Positions 31,544 to 39,116 of a stretch of 64,000 bases of DNA are shown here, piece by piece (position 1 is the first letter of the stretch; each line of letters starts with the position of its first letter). Under the pieces are notes generated by a model. The model saw only the letters and a program-made list of their open reading frames with translations. It did not search any database and was not told the origin of the DNA. Source of the stretch: Brevibacterium album DSM 18261. Lineage in GTDB: Bacteria > Actinomycetota > Actinomycetes > Actinomycetales > Brevibacteriaceae. The stretch is from NCBI RefSeq assembly GCF_000426445.1, contig NZ_AUFJ01000012.1:124001-188000 (forward strand), read 5' to 3'. A program made the position numbers and the translations under genes.

Positions 31544-32904
31544 CGGCAGGGGAGACGGCGGTCGCAGGAGGTGCGGCGGCCGGCACTTCGGCTGAGACGA
31601 CCCTCCGCGATGTGCTGCCGGTGGGCGAGGAGAACGGCACCTTCGTGGGACGGGTCTGGGACCCGGCACGCGGTGCGCCGGTGCCCGTCGCCTACCGCGG
31701 CACGGGGCTGTGGGACGTCTCGCAGCTGGCCGGCACCTCGGCGACGCTGATGGAACGGGCGGACCTCGCAGCGGAGCTGGCCGAGGTCTACGCGACCGAG
31801 CCCACCTGGCACATCGAGGAGGTGCGCCTGCCGGAGCAGGCCACGGGCCCGGTCTCGGTCTCGGGCGCAGGCCCTGCCTCGGGCGCAGGCCCTGCCTCGG
31901 GCGCAGGCCCTGCCTCGGGTGCAGGCCCGGACGCGGCCGCTGCGGCGGGTGACAGCGCCGGTCGCGGGGAGGCGGCCTCGGCGCCCGTCCTGCTCGCGCC
32001 CGTGGACCTGCAGGTGCTCAAGGCCTGCGGCGTGACGTTCGCGGGCTCCATGATCGAACGCCTCATCGAGGAGCGCGCGCAGGGCGATCCGGCCCGTGCC
32101 CAGCAGATCCGCGAGGAGATGCAGGCGGCTGTGGGCGTGGACCTCTCCGCCGTGGTTCCCGGTTCGGCGGAGGCCGCCGCCGTCAAGGAGCAGCTGCTGG
32201 GCCTCGGCTGGTGGTCGCAGTACCTCGAGGTGGGGCTGGGACCGGACCCCGAGGTGTTCACGAAGGGGCCGGTGCTCTCCGCCGTGGGCACGGGCGATGC
32301 GATCGGCATCCCCGCGTTCTCCGCGTGGAACAACCCGGAGCCGGAGCTCACGCTCGTGGTGACGGCCGAGGGGCGGATCGCCGGCGTGACGCTGGGCAAC
32401 GACGTCAACCTCCGCGATGTCGAGGGCCGCTCCGCGCTGCTGCTCGGCATGGCGAAGGACAACAACCGCTCGACGGCGCTGGGGCCGGTCATCCGCGTGT
32501 TCGACGAGGGGTTCACCCTCGACGATGCGCGCACCGTCTCGATCGAGCTGACGGTGGAGGGCGCGTCGGAGGCCGCCGGCGGCGACGGCTACGTGCTGCG
32601 GGGGCTCAACACGTGCGGCTCGCTCAGCCGGACGTTCGAGCGCCTGGTCGACGCCGCCCTCGGGGACCACCACCAGTACCCGGACGGCTGCGTCATCCTC
32701 ACGGGCACGCTGTTCGCGCCCACGGAGGACCGCGCGGTGCCCGGCGAGGGCTTCACGCATGCGCTCGGCGACCGGGTGGTCATCGAGAATCCGCTGCTGG
32801 GCAGGCTCGTGAACACGGTGGGCCGCACGGAGGAGCTGGAGCCGTGGACCTACGGGGTGCGGGCGCTGTTCGCAGACCTCGCCCGGGCGGGTCTGCAGGC
32901 CTGA
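31540..32904 (+). CDS. FAH-superfamily 2-keto-3-deoxy-pentonate dehydratase-like protein
   Basis: 454 residues of the fumarylacetoacetate-hydrolase superfamily, in the subgroup holding 2-keto-3-deoxy-D-xylonate/arabinonate dehydratases. Visible: DLQVLKACGVTFAGSMIERL (about 155), SAWNNPEPELTLVVTAEG with acidic metal ligands, LGNDVNLRDVEGRSALLLGM and KDNNRSTALGPVIRVF. Start is the GTG at 31540 overlapping the dehydrogenase stop. Four copies of an 18-base repeat give an SGAGPA array at about residues 108-131, an insertion in a surface region. Product would be ketoglutarate semialdehyde, substrate of the preceding gene's enzyme. Confidence 0.82.
   Translation: MTAGETAVAGGAAAGTSAETTLRDVLPVGEENGTFVGRVWDPARGAPVPVAYRGTGLWDVSQLAGTSATLMERADLAAELAEVYATEPTWHIEEVRLPEQATGPVSVSGAGPASGAGPASGAGPASGAGPDAAAAAGDSAGRGEAASAPVLLAPVDLQVLKACGVTFAGSMIERLIEERAQGDPARAQQIREEMQAAVGVDLSAVVPGSAEAAAVKEQLLGLGWWSQYLEVGLGPDPEVFTKGPVLSAVGTGDAIGIPAFSAWNNPEPELTLVVTAEGRIAGVTLGNDVNLRDVEGRSALLLGMAKDNNRSTALGPVIRVFDEGFTLDDARTVSIELTVEGASEAAGGDGYVLRGLNTCGSLSRTFERLVDAALGDHHQYPDGCVILTGTLFAPTEDRAVPGEGFTHALGDRVVIENPLLGRLVNTVGRTEELEPWTYGVRALFADLARAGLQA
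31861..31932 (+). repeat. 18-base coding tandem repeat (4 copies)
   Basis: Unit TCGGGCGCAGGCCCTGCC, three exact copies and a fourth with changes, inside the FAH-type gene. It is in frame and encodes SGAGPA units, so copy-number changes would preserve the reading frame. Confidence 0.9.
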
Positions 32905-32980
32905 GCCGTCGCAGGGGCCGGATTCCGTAGAGTGAGCAACCGATGACACGATTCCGGCCCGCCCCGTCCCCTCCCGCTGG

Positions 32981-33031
32981 GTGAGCGGTTCTTGTCGGAT
33001 CTGGCACTCGAATCCGTCAGGAACCGCTCAC
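32981..33031. repeat. GTGAGC-type intergenic hairpin, copy 1
   Basis: Arms 32981-33000 and 33012-33031 pair at 18 of 20 positions with an 11-base loop. The left arm GTGAGCGGTTCTTGTCGGAT resembles the left arm of the hairpin at 37661 (GTGAGCACTTTCTGTCGGGT), 15 of 20 identical. It follows the FAH gene by 76 bases. Confidence 0.65.
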
Positions 33032-33107
33032 TCGTGTGAGGTGGGCGCGAGGCGTGTGCGGACCGGATGAAGCTGGGCGCTCAGCGGAGCGTCGGAGAGG
33101 TTGTGGT

Positions 33108-33797
33108 GTGGCCGAGCAGAACGGGGCGGCGGAGTCCGTCTACCAGCGGATCCGTGCGCTCATCTTCGATCGGAGCATCCCGCCGGGGGAGCGGATCAAC
33201 ATCGACCGGCTCGCCCGGGAGCTGGGCGTCTCGCAGACCCCGGTGCGCGAGGCGGTCCAGCGGCTCGAGGGCGACAAGCTCGTGTTCGCACGCAGGCCGC
33301 GCGGCTACCAGACCAGCGATCTGCTCACGGAGCAGCAGCTCGGCGAGATGTTCGAGGTGCGGCTGCTGCTGGAGCCGTGGGCCGCACGGGCGGGTGCGGA
33401 GCTGGAGGGCGATCTGGGCGGGCAGCTGTTCGCGGAGATCGCGCGGTTCCAGGACGAACAGGCCCACGCGCACGGGGGCGTGCATGCGAACTTCCACCAC
33501 GACGTGCGCTTCCACGAGGCCATTCTCGGGGCCGTGGACCCGGGGTTCCTCCTGGCCGCGTTCACGCAGCTGCACTCGCACCTGCACCTCTTCCGCCTCT
33601 TCCCCGCCGACCGCGACGGCTCCTGCACCCTCGCCGAGCACACCGCGATCGCCCGCGCGATCTCCGACGGCGCGCCGGAGGAGGCGGAGACCGCGATGCG
33701 CATGCATCTGCACTCCTCCCTCGACCGGTTCAGCGAGGGCCTGCGCGAGGCCCCCGCGGGCGCTCCGCCGGTCGGCCCTCTGCGCTCGACGGGCTGA
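33108..33797 (+). CDS. GntR-family regulator (FCD), paralogue of the one at 19254
   Basis: 229 residues. Winged helix SVYQRIRALIFDRSIPPGER and LARELGVSQTPVREAVQRLE (residues about 9-54); FCD domain opens MFEVRLLLEPWAARAGAELE and carries HHDVRFHEAILGAVDPGFLL and LAEHTAIARAISDGAPEEAE. GTG 33108 follows CGGAGAGGTTGTGGT. Its strong resemblance to the regulator at 19254 suggests duplication. It precedes KDPG aldolase and KDG kinase in the same direction, so it probably senses an intermediate of this pathway. Confidence 0.88.
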   Translation: MAEQNGAAESVYQRIRALIFDRSIPPGERINIDRLARELGVSQTPVREAVQRLEGDKLVFARRPRGYQTSDLLTEQQLGEMFEVRLLLEPWAARAGAELEGDLGGQLFAEIARFQDEQAHAHGGVHANFHHDVRFHEAILGAVDPGFLLAAFTQLHSHLHLFRLFPADRDGSCTLAEHTAIARAISDGAPEEAETAMRMHLHSSLDRFSEGLREAPAGAPPVGPLRSTG

Positions 33798-33937
33798 GGC
33801 GGCGCGGCCCATCGGTGCGCGCACCGGCGTTCCGACAGCAGGTGCCTCCGCGTTCCGCCCGTGGCGCCTCCCGCCCTGTGCTGCCATAGGCCGCCACCGC
33901 GCGCATCTCACCCCATCGCCGGGACCGGTCGTACTGT

Positions 33938-33952
33938 GGTGTCAGGAACACC
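33938..33952. promoter_or_regulatory. short inverted repeat before KDPG aldolase
   Basis: GGTGT-CAGGA-ACACC, 5-base arms, in the 219-base gap between the GntR gene and the aldolase. Suggestive of an operator but short. Confidence 0.35.
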
Positions 33953-34016
33953 CGGTGGAGAGGCCGCTGACCCGGCTGCCACCGCTCACCATCCACCCGC
34001 TCTTCGGAAGGACGCC

Positions 34017-34823
34017 ATGTCTCAGCACTCCGACCCACCTTCGAACGCGCCGCAGCCGCACGCCGCAGCGCAGCCGCACCCGGCGGCGCATCAGCGCCCC
34101 GCGGCGCAGGCACCTCAGGCAGCGGGGGACGCGGCCTCGTCCTCGCCGGAGCGCTCCGCGGTCCCCGCACGTCCCGAGCTCCCCGCACGCACCCGTGCCT
34201 CCCGCCTCATCGCCGTCATGCGTGCGAAGCGTGCGGAGGACTACGCGCCCGTCATCGAGGTGCTCGCGGCCGCAGGCGTGCGCAGCTTCGAGCTCACCCT
34301 CACCACGCCGGGCACGTTCGAGGCGCTGCCCGGGCTGGTGGAGCGCTTCGGCGCCGAGGCGGATCTGGGCGTGGGCACCGTGACGACCCCGGAGCAGGTG
34401 GACCTCGCGGCGGCTGCCGGTGCGCACTACCTCGTCACGCCCGTGTCCGTGCTGCCCGTCGTGGACCGCGCAGTGGAGCGCGGCATCCCGGTCATCCCGG
34501 GAGGGCTCACCCCCACGGAGCTGCACTCCACCTGGAGCCGAGGCGCCGCTGCCGTCAAGGTCTTCCCCGCCGGCGTCGTGGGTGCCGGGTACGTCAAGGA
34601 CCTGCGCGGACCGTTCCCCGGCATGCGCGTCGTGCCCTCGGGCGGAGTGGACTTCGAGGCCGCCGAGGCGTGGCTCGCCGCCGGCGCGGAGGCCGTGAGC
34701 GTGGGCGGTCCCCTCCTGGGCGATGCCTTCGCCGGTGGTGACCTGGACGCCCTCGCGGAGCGCGCTCGGAGGTTCGTCGCCGCCTGTGCGCAGGATGCGG
34801 ACGCGGCGGGAGCGCAGGCATGA
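34017..34823 (+). CDS. 2-dehydro-3-deoxy-phosphogluconate (KDPG) aldolase
   Basis: 268 residues. The aldolase core (about 60-265) has LIAVMRAKRAEDYAPVIEVL, SFELTLTTPGTFEAL with the catalytic Glu, GVGTVTTPEQVDLAAAAGAH and the Schiff-base Lys in GAAAVKVFPAGVVGAGYVKD (about 182), then VVPSGGVDFEAAEAWLAAGA. It cleaves KDPG to pyruvate and glyceraldehyde-3-phosphate. Unusual: an N-terminal extension of about 55 residues rich in Pro, Ala, His and Gln. ATG 34017 follows CGGAAGGACGCC. The kinase gene overlaps its end by four bases (ATGA). Confidence 0.93.
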   Translation: MSQHSDPPSNAPQPHAAAQPHPAAHQRPAAQAPQAAGDAASSSPERSAVPARPELPARTRASRLIAVMRAKRAEDYAPVIEVLAAAGVRSFELTLTTPGTFEALPGLVERFGAEADLGVGTVTTPEQVDLAAAAGAHYLVTPVSVLPVVDRAVERGIPVIPGGLTPTELHSTWSRGAAAVKVFPAGVVGAGYVKDLRGPFPGMRVVPSGGVDFEAAEAWLAAGAEAVSVGGPLLGDAFAGGDLDALAERARRFVAACAQDADAAGAQA

Positions 34824-36031
34824 CCGGCGCTCACGGCGGCGAGGGCTCCGGGGCGACCGCGGCCTCGGGCGCCTCCTCCCGGGCGGGCGGCACCAGGGCC
34901 TCGGCACCGGTCGTGACGCTGGGCGAGACCATGGCGCTCATGACGGGCGCGCGGCTGGGCACGCTGGCACATGTGGACCAGGCGCACGTGAGCATCGGCG
35001 GGGCGGAGTCGAACGTCGCGGTGGGGCTGAGCCGCCTGGGCGCGCCGGTGCGCTGGATCGGCCGGGTGGGTGAGGACTCCCTCGGCACGCGGGTGGTGCG
35101 GGAGCTGCGCGGAGAGGGCATCGAGGTGCGCGGCATCGAAGATGCGGACGCCGCGACCGGCCTCATGCTCAAGGAGCTCACGGGACCCGGGACCGCGCGC
35201 GTGCTCTACTACCGCCGGGGGTCCGCCGGTTCCCGACTGTGCCCGGAGGATCTGGCCCCCGGCGTGATCGAGGATGCCGCGCTGCTCCACCTCACAGGGA
35301 TCACGCCGCTGCTCTCGGACGCCGCGCGCCGGGCATGCCGGGAAGCCGTGCGCAGGGCGCAGGCCGCGGGTGTGCCCGTCAGCTTCGACGTGAACCACCG
35401 CCGCGCGCTGGCCTCCGCGGAGGAGGCGTCTGGGGTGCTGCGCGAGTTCGCCGCCGAGGCCGACCTCCTCTTCGGCTCCCTCGAGGAGCTCGCGATGGTG
35501 CTGGGCGAGGACGGATGCGCGCCCGGTGAGGACTTCACGTACGAGACGCTGCGCGATGCGGTGCGCTTCGCGGATGCCGGTGCGGCTGCGGACACCGGTG
35601 CGGCCTCGGGTGCGGGTGCTCGCGAGATGCGCGCGGGCGTGCACACGGTCGAGGGTGCAGGCGCCGGCTCGGAGGCCGGTGACGCTGAGAGCTCCCGCGG
35701 GGGTGCGCAGTCCGCGTCTGCACGCGAGATCATCGTGAAGCTCGGCGAGGACGGCGCGGCGGTGCTCCTCCCGGACGGCGCCGGCGGTCTGCGGGAGGTG
35801 CGGGCGGCCGGTCATCGGATCAGCGTCGTGGACACCGTGGGGGCGGGGGACTCCTTCGTCGCGGGCTATCTCAGCGGGATGCTCGCGGGGATGAGAGTCG
35901 AGGAGCGCCTGGCCCGGGCGAACGCCTGCGGGGCGTACATGTGCACGGCCCCCGGAGACTGGGAGGGCGCGCCCACGCTGCGGGACCTCGACGGGTTCGG
36001 CGCCTCGGGGGCTGATCCGGTCCAGCGGTGA
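34820..36031 (+). CDS. 2-keto-3-deoxygluconate (KDG) kinase, PfkB family
   Basis: 403 residues of the ribokinase/PfkB family. Signature 1 lies in VSIGGAESNVAVGLSRLGAP (about 57-76), signature 2 in DTVGAGDSFVAGYLSGML (about 337) with the catalytic Asp. The sugar-acid kinase type fits KDG because KDPG aldolase is the coupled upstream gene. Roughly residues 255-305 are an Ala/Gly/Ser-rich insert not usual in this family (about 310-330 residues); the N-terminal 30 residues are also low-complexity. Produces KDPG. Confidence 0.9.
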   Translation: MTGAHGGEGSGATAASGASSRAGGTRASAPVVTLGETMALMTGARLGTLAHVDQAHVSIGGAESNVAVGLSRLGAPVRWIGRVGEDSLGTRVVRELRGEGIEVRGIEDADAATGLMLKELTGPGTARVLYYRRGSAGSRLCPEDLAPGVIEDAALLHLTGITPLLSDAARRACREAVRRAQAAGVPVSFDVNHRRALASAEEASGVLREFAAEADLLFGSLEELAMVLGEDGCAPGEDFTYETLRDAVRFADAGAAADTGAASGAGAREMRAGVHTVEGAGAGSEAGDAESSRGGAQSASAREIIVKLGEDGAAVLLPDGAGGLREVRAAGHRISVVDTVGAGDSFVAGYLSGMLAGMRVEERLARANACGAYMCTAPGDWEGAPTLRDLDGFGASGADPVQR

Positions 36032-36234
36032 GCCGAGCGCGGCCCCGCGGCGAGCGCGGCCGCGCGGCGGGTACGGTCCTGCGGTGCGTCCGGCACCGCG
36101 GCGAGCGTGAACCGGCCGTGAGCACTGTCGAACTGCAGCTCCAGCACGCCCCCACGCCACCGCGTGGACGGCGGGCCGCGTGGGAGGCGGACCGGACCGC
36201 CGCCGTGTCACTGGGCGGGCGGTGATGGAACACG

Positions 36235-36254
36235 TATGCGCGGCGGCGCATAAT
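36235..36254 (+). promoter_or_regulatory. inverted repeat overlapping a -10 box
   Basis: TATGCGC-GGCG-GCGCATA (36235-36252), perfect 7-base arms, overlapping CATAAT at 36249-36254 which matches the -10 consensus at five of six positions. It lies 48 bases before the M20 gene start and could be its operator-promoter. Confidence 0.55.
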
Positions 36255-36302
36255 TGGCTCAGCAGATGTGTTCCCCGTCTCCCCCGGGAAAGGATTCCAC
36301 CC

Positions 36303-37664
36303 ATGACCCATTCCGCCGCAGGCACCGGCGCTCCCGCCGCAGGCACTGCTGCAGCAGGCAGCGCTCCAGTGGACAGCCCTGGGGTCCCCGCTCCCGCAGA
36401 CACCTCGGGAGCCCCCGCCTCGGACGTCTCCGCCTCGCTCACCGCCGAGGCCGCAGCACTCCTGCCGCAGCTCCAGGATCTGCGCCGCGAGCTGCACCGC
36501 ATTCCGGAGACCGGCCTCGACCTGCCGCAGACGCAGGCGCGCGTCCTCGCAGCCCTCGAAGGGCTGGGCCTGGAGGTGACGACGGGCACCGGGACCACCT
36601 CGGTCGTGGCGGTGCTGCGCGGCACCCATCCTGAGCGGCCGGCGACCGGGGCGCCCGCCGTCCTGCTCCGCGGCGACATGGACGCCCTGCCCGTGCGAGA
36701 GCTCACGGACGAGCCCTTCCGCTCGGAGAACGGGAACATGCACGCCTGCGGTCACGACCTCCACACCGCAGGCCTCGTGGGCGCGGCCCGCCTGCTCGCG
36801 GCGCACCGGCACGAGCTCGCCGGCGATGTGGTGTTCATGTTCCAGCCGGGCGAGGAGGGCTTCCACGGCGCGAAGATCATGATCGAGGAGGGTGTGCTGG
36901 ATGCTGCGGGAGTGCGGGTGGGCGCCGCCTACGGCGTCCATGTCACCAGCTCGGCTCAGCGCGGCCTCTTCGCCACGAAGCCGGGCAGCCTGCAGGCCGG
37001 CTCCAACGTCCTCGAGGTCACGGTCCACGGCGCCGGGGGCCACGGCTCGCAGCCTCACAATGCGGCCGATCCCGTGCCGGCCCTGGCGGAGACGATCCTC
37101 GGGCTGCAGACCATGATCACCCGCCGGTTCGACGTCTTCGACCCCGTCGTCATGTCCATCACGCAGCTGAGCGCGGGGGAGGCCGTCAACGTCATCCCGC
37201 CCAGCGCCTCCCTGGGCGCGACCGTCCGCACGCTCTCGCAGGAATCCACCGAGCGGTTCCGCGAGGAGTCGCGGCGGCTGGCCGAGGGCATCGCCGCAGC
37301 GCACGGGTGCACCGCCGAGGTGCGCTTCTCCGTCGAGTACCCCGTCACCGTCAACGACGCGGCCGAGACGGCGTGGGCCGTGGACCGCCTGCGCGGGCTG
37401 CTGGGCGAGGAGCGGGTGGCGGTCGTGGACAATCCGATCATGCCCAGCGAGGACTTCTCCTACGTGCTGCGGGAGGTGCCCGGCACCTACATCATGCTCG
37501 GCGCCCGCCCGGAGGCACTCGCAGCGGAGGACGCGGTCGACAACCACTCGCCGTACGTCGTGTTCGACGACTCCGTGCTGGGCGATCAGGCCGCCGCCCT
37601 GGCGCACCTCGCGCTCGCCCGCGTCCGCGCATCCGCACCCGCCCCCGCGCACCACCGCGAGTGA
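36303..37664 (+). CDS. M20-family amidohydrolase (hippurate/aminoacylase type)
   Basis: 453 residues of the M20 peptidase/amidohydrolase family. Metal site: NGNMHACGHDLHTAGLVGAA (about 138-157), VFMFQPGEEGFHGAK with catalytic Glu-Glu, and a His in GGHGSQPHNAADPVPALA; the last ligand is in PIMPSEDFSYVLREVPG. N-terminal 55 residues are Ala/Pro/Ser-rich. ATG 36303 follows GAAAGGATTCCACCC. A clear paralogue lies at 52549 (shared LPQTQARVLAALEGL type segment), each next to a transporter. Deacylates an N-acyl amino acid or related amide; substrate unknown. Its stop overlaps a hairpin. Confidence 0.88.
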   Translation: MTHSAAGTGAPAAGTAAAGSAPVDSPGVPAPADTSGAPASDVSASLTAEAAALLPQLQDLRRELHRIPETGLDLPQTQARVLAALEGLGLEVTTGTGTTSVVAVLRGTHPERPATGAPAVLLRGDMDALPVRELTDEPFRSENGNMHACGHDLHTAGLVGAARLLAAHRHELAGDVVFMFQPGEEGFHGAKIMIEEGVLDAAGVRVGAAYGVHVTSSAQRGLFATKPGSLQAGSNVLEVTVHGAGGHGSQPHNAADPVPALAETILGLQTMITRRFDVFDPVVMSITQLSAGEAVNVIPPSASLGATVRTLSQESTERFREESRRLAEGIAAAHGCTAEVRFSVEYPVTVNDAAETAWAVDRLRGLLGEERVAVVDNPIMPSEDFSYVLREVPGTYIMLGARPEALAAEDAVDNHSPYVVFDDSVLGDQAAALAHLALARVRASAPAPAHHRE

Positions 37665-37711
37665 GCACTTTCTGTCGGGTTCAGCGCCTGAAACCGACAG
37701 AAAGCGCTCAC
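37661..37711. repeat. GTGAGC-type hairpin overlapping a stop codon, copy 2
   Basis: Arms 37661-37684 and 37688-37711 pair at 22 of 24 positions with a 3-base loop. The TGA stop of the M20 gene (37662-37664) lies within the left arm. The arm resembles that at 32981. A stem this long starting on the stop codon is a likely transcript-end structure. Confidence 0.7.
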
Positions 37712-37797
37712 CCGGCGGATGGCGTTCGGCCCGGGCTGGCGCAGCCCGGGCAGGCCCCTCACCACCATCACCAGCCCCACCCCAGAAGGAGTTCCCC

Positions 37798-39030
37798 ATG
37801 GCAGAGAAGCTCATCGTCGCCGGCGCCAAGGTCTTCGACGGCACCGAGTTCATCGGCAAGCGCGATGTCATCGCGGTCGACGGCGTCATCACGGAGATCA
37901 CCGCGGCCTGGACCCACACGGAGAAGTCCGCCGAGGCCGAGGGCGCGCAGTTCGTCGACGGCACCGGCAGGACCCTCACCCCCGGGCTCATCGACTGCCA
38001 CGTGCACGTCACGGTCAGCGGTGCGGGCAGGCTCGACGCATTCACGGAGCCCTTCTCGCTCAAGTTCTTCCACGCGGTGGAGAACCTGCGCAGGACCCTG
38101 CACGCGGGCGTAACCACCGCACGTGACGCCGGGGGAGCCGATGCCGGGGTCAAGGCCGCCCTCGCCAAGCGCCTCATCGAGGGTCCCAAGCTGCGGGCGG
38201 CGATCTCGATCATGAGCCAGACGGGCGGGCACGGCGACGGATGCATGGCCTCGGGCGCGGAGATGCCCATGCTCGCGGGGCATCCCGGCGCACCCAACGG
38301 GGTGGCCGACGGCATCGAGGGCGTGACGCGCAAGGCCCGTGAGATCCTGCGCGCCGGTGCCGACCAGATCAAGATCTGCTCCACCGGCGGCGTCCTCTCG
38401 CCCACCGATGACCCGCGCCACAGCCAGTTCACGGTCGCCGAGATCGAGGCGATCGTCGCCGAGGCCGAGACGCAGGGCGCCTACGTCATGTCCCACGCCC
38501 AGGGCACCCAGGGCATCCGGAACGCGCTGGAGGCCGGCGTCCGCTCGATCGAGCACGGCATCTTCCTCGATCAGGAGACCATCGAGCTCTTCATCGAGAA
38601 GGGCGCGTACCTCGTGCCGACGCTGCAGGCGCCCGTCGCCGTCATCAAGGCCGCCGAGGCCGGAGCCGCACTGCCGCCTGCGGTCGTGGAGAAGGCGATC
38701 ATGGTCGCGGAGACCCACCGTGAGGCGTTCCAGGCCGCCTATGCCGCCGGGGTGAAGATCGCGATGGGCACGGATGCGGGTGTGGGCCCGCACGGCGAGA
38801 ACCTCGAGGAGCTCGAGCTCATGTTCGCCGCGGGGATGACCGCGCAGGATGCGCTGCGGGCCGCAACGGCGAACGCCGCGGACCTCATCGGCTCGGAGTC
38901 CGTGGGCCGGATCGCGGAGGGGAAGGCCGCCGACCTCGTGCTGTTCGACGGCGATCTCGCCGCCACGGGCCTCGGCGCCCTCCGGGGCCAGATCGAGGCC
39001 GTCTTCCAGGACGGCGTGCGCAGGCGCTGA
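37798..39030 (+). CDS. metal-dependent amidohydrolase (imidazolonepropionase/prolidase-like)
   Basis: 410 residues of the amidohydrolase superfamily, Xaa-Pro dipeptidase/imidazolonase-like subgroup. Metal ligands: HVHV in PGLIDCHVHVTVSG (about 66), bridging Lys in GADQIKICSTGGVLS, His in MSHAQGTQGIRNALE and SIEHGIFLDQETIEL, Asp in IAMGTDAGVGPHGENLEEL. ATG 37798 follows AGAAGGAGTTCCCC. Lies between the M20 hydrolase and an APC permease, so amide or peptide degradation is plausible; I do not assign a substrate. Confidence 0.88.
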   Translation: MAEKLIVAGAKVFDGTEFIGKRDVIAVDGVITEITAAWTHTEKSAEAEGAQFVDGTGRTLTPGLIDCHVHVTVSGAGRLDAFTEPFSLKFFHAVENLRRTLHAGVTTARDAGGADAGVKAALAKRLIEGPKLRAAISIMSQTGGHGDGCMASGAEMPMLAGHPGAPNGVADGIEGVTRKAREILRAGADQIKICSTGGVLSPTDDPRHSQFTVAEIEAIVAEAETQGAYVMSHAQGTQGIRNALEAGVRSIEHGIFLDQETIELFIEKGAYLVPTLQAPVAVIKAAEAGAALPPAVVEKAIMVAETHREAFQAAYAAGVKIAMGTDAGVGPHGENLEELELMFAAGMTAQDALRAATANAADLIGSESVGRIAEGKAADLVLFDGDLAATGLGALRGQIEAVFQDGVRRR

Positions 39031-39059
39031 GCGGAGCGCGCGTCGGCGTGCGGATGCCT

Positions 39060-39071
39060 GACCGTACGGTC
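39060..39071. promoter_or_regulatory. palindrome GACCGTACGGTC upstream of permease
   Basis: Perfect 12-base palindrome of the type bound by TetR-family repressors, 46 bases upstream of the preferred permease start at 39117. Its presence argues against the earlier possible starts at 39048 and 39054. No regulator gene is adjacent. Confidence 0.5.
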
Positions 39072-39116
39072 GGTGCGGACACGCGCGCGGACGGCACCGG
39101 TGCGCGGACAGAGCCG

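Noticed and set aside
36032-36302. Possible small protein in the gap between KDG kinase and the M20 gene
   Set aside because: Open frames here are only GC-rich shadows; the sole clear feature is the palindrome and -10 box.
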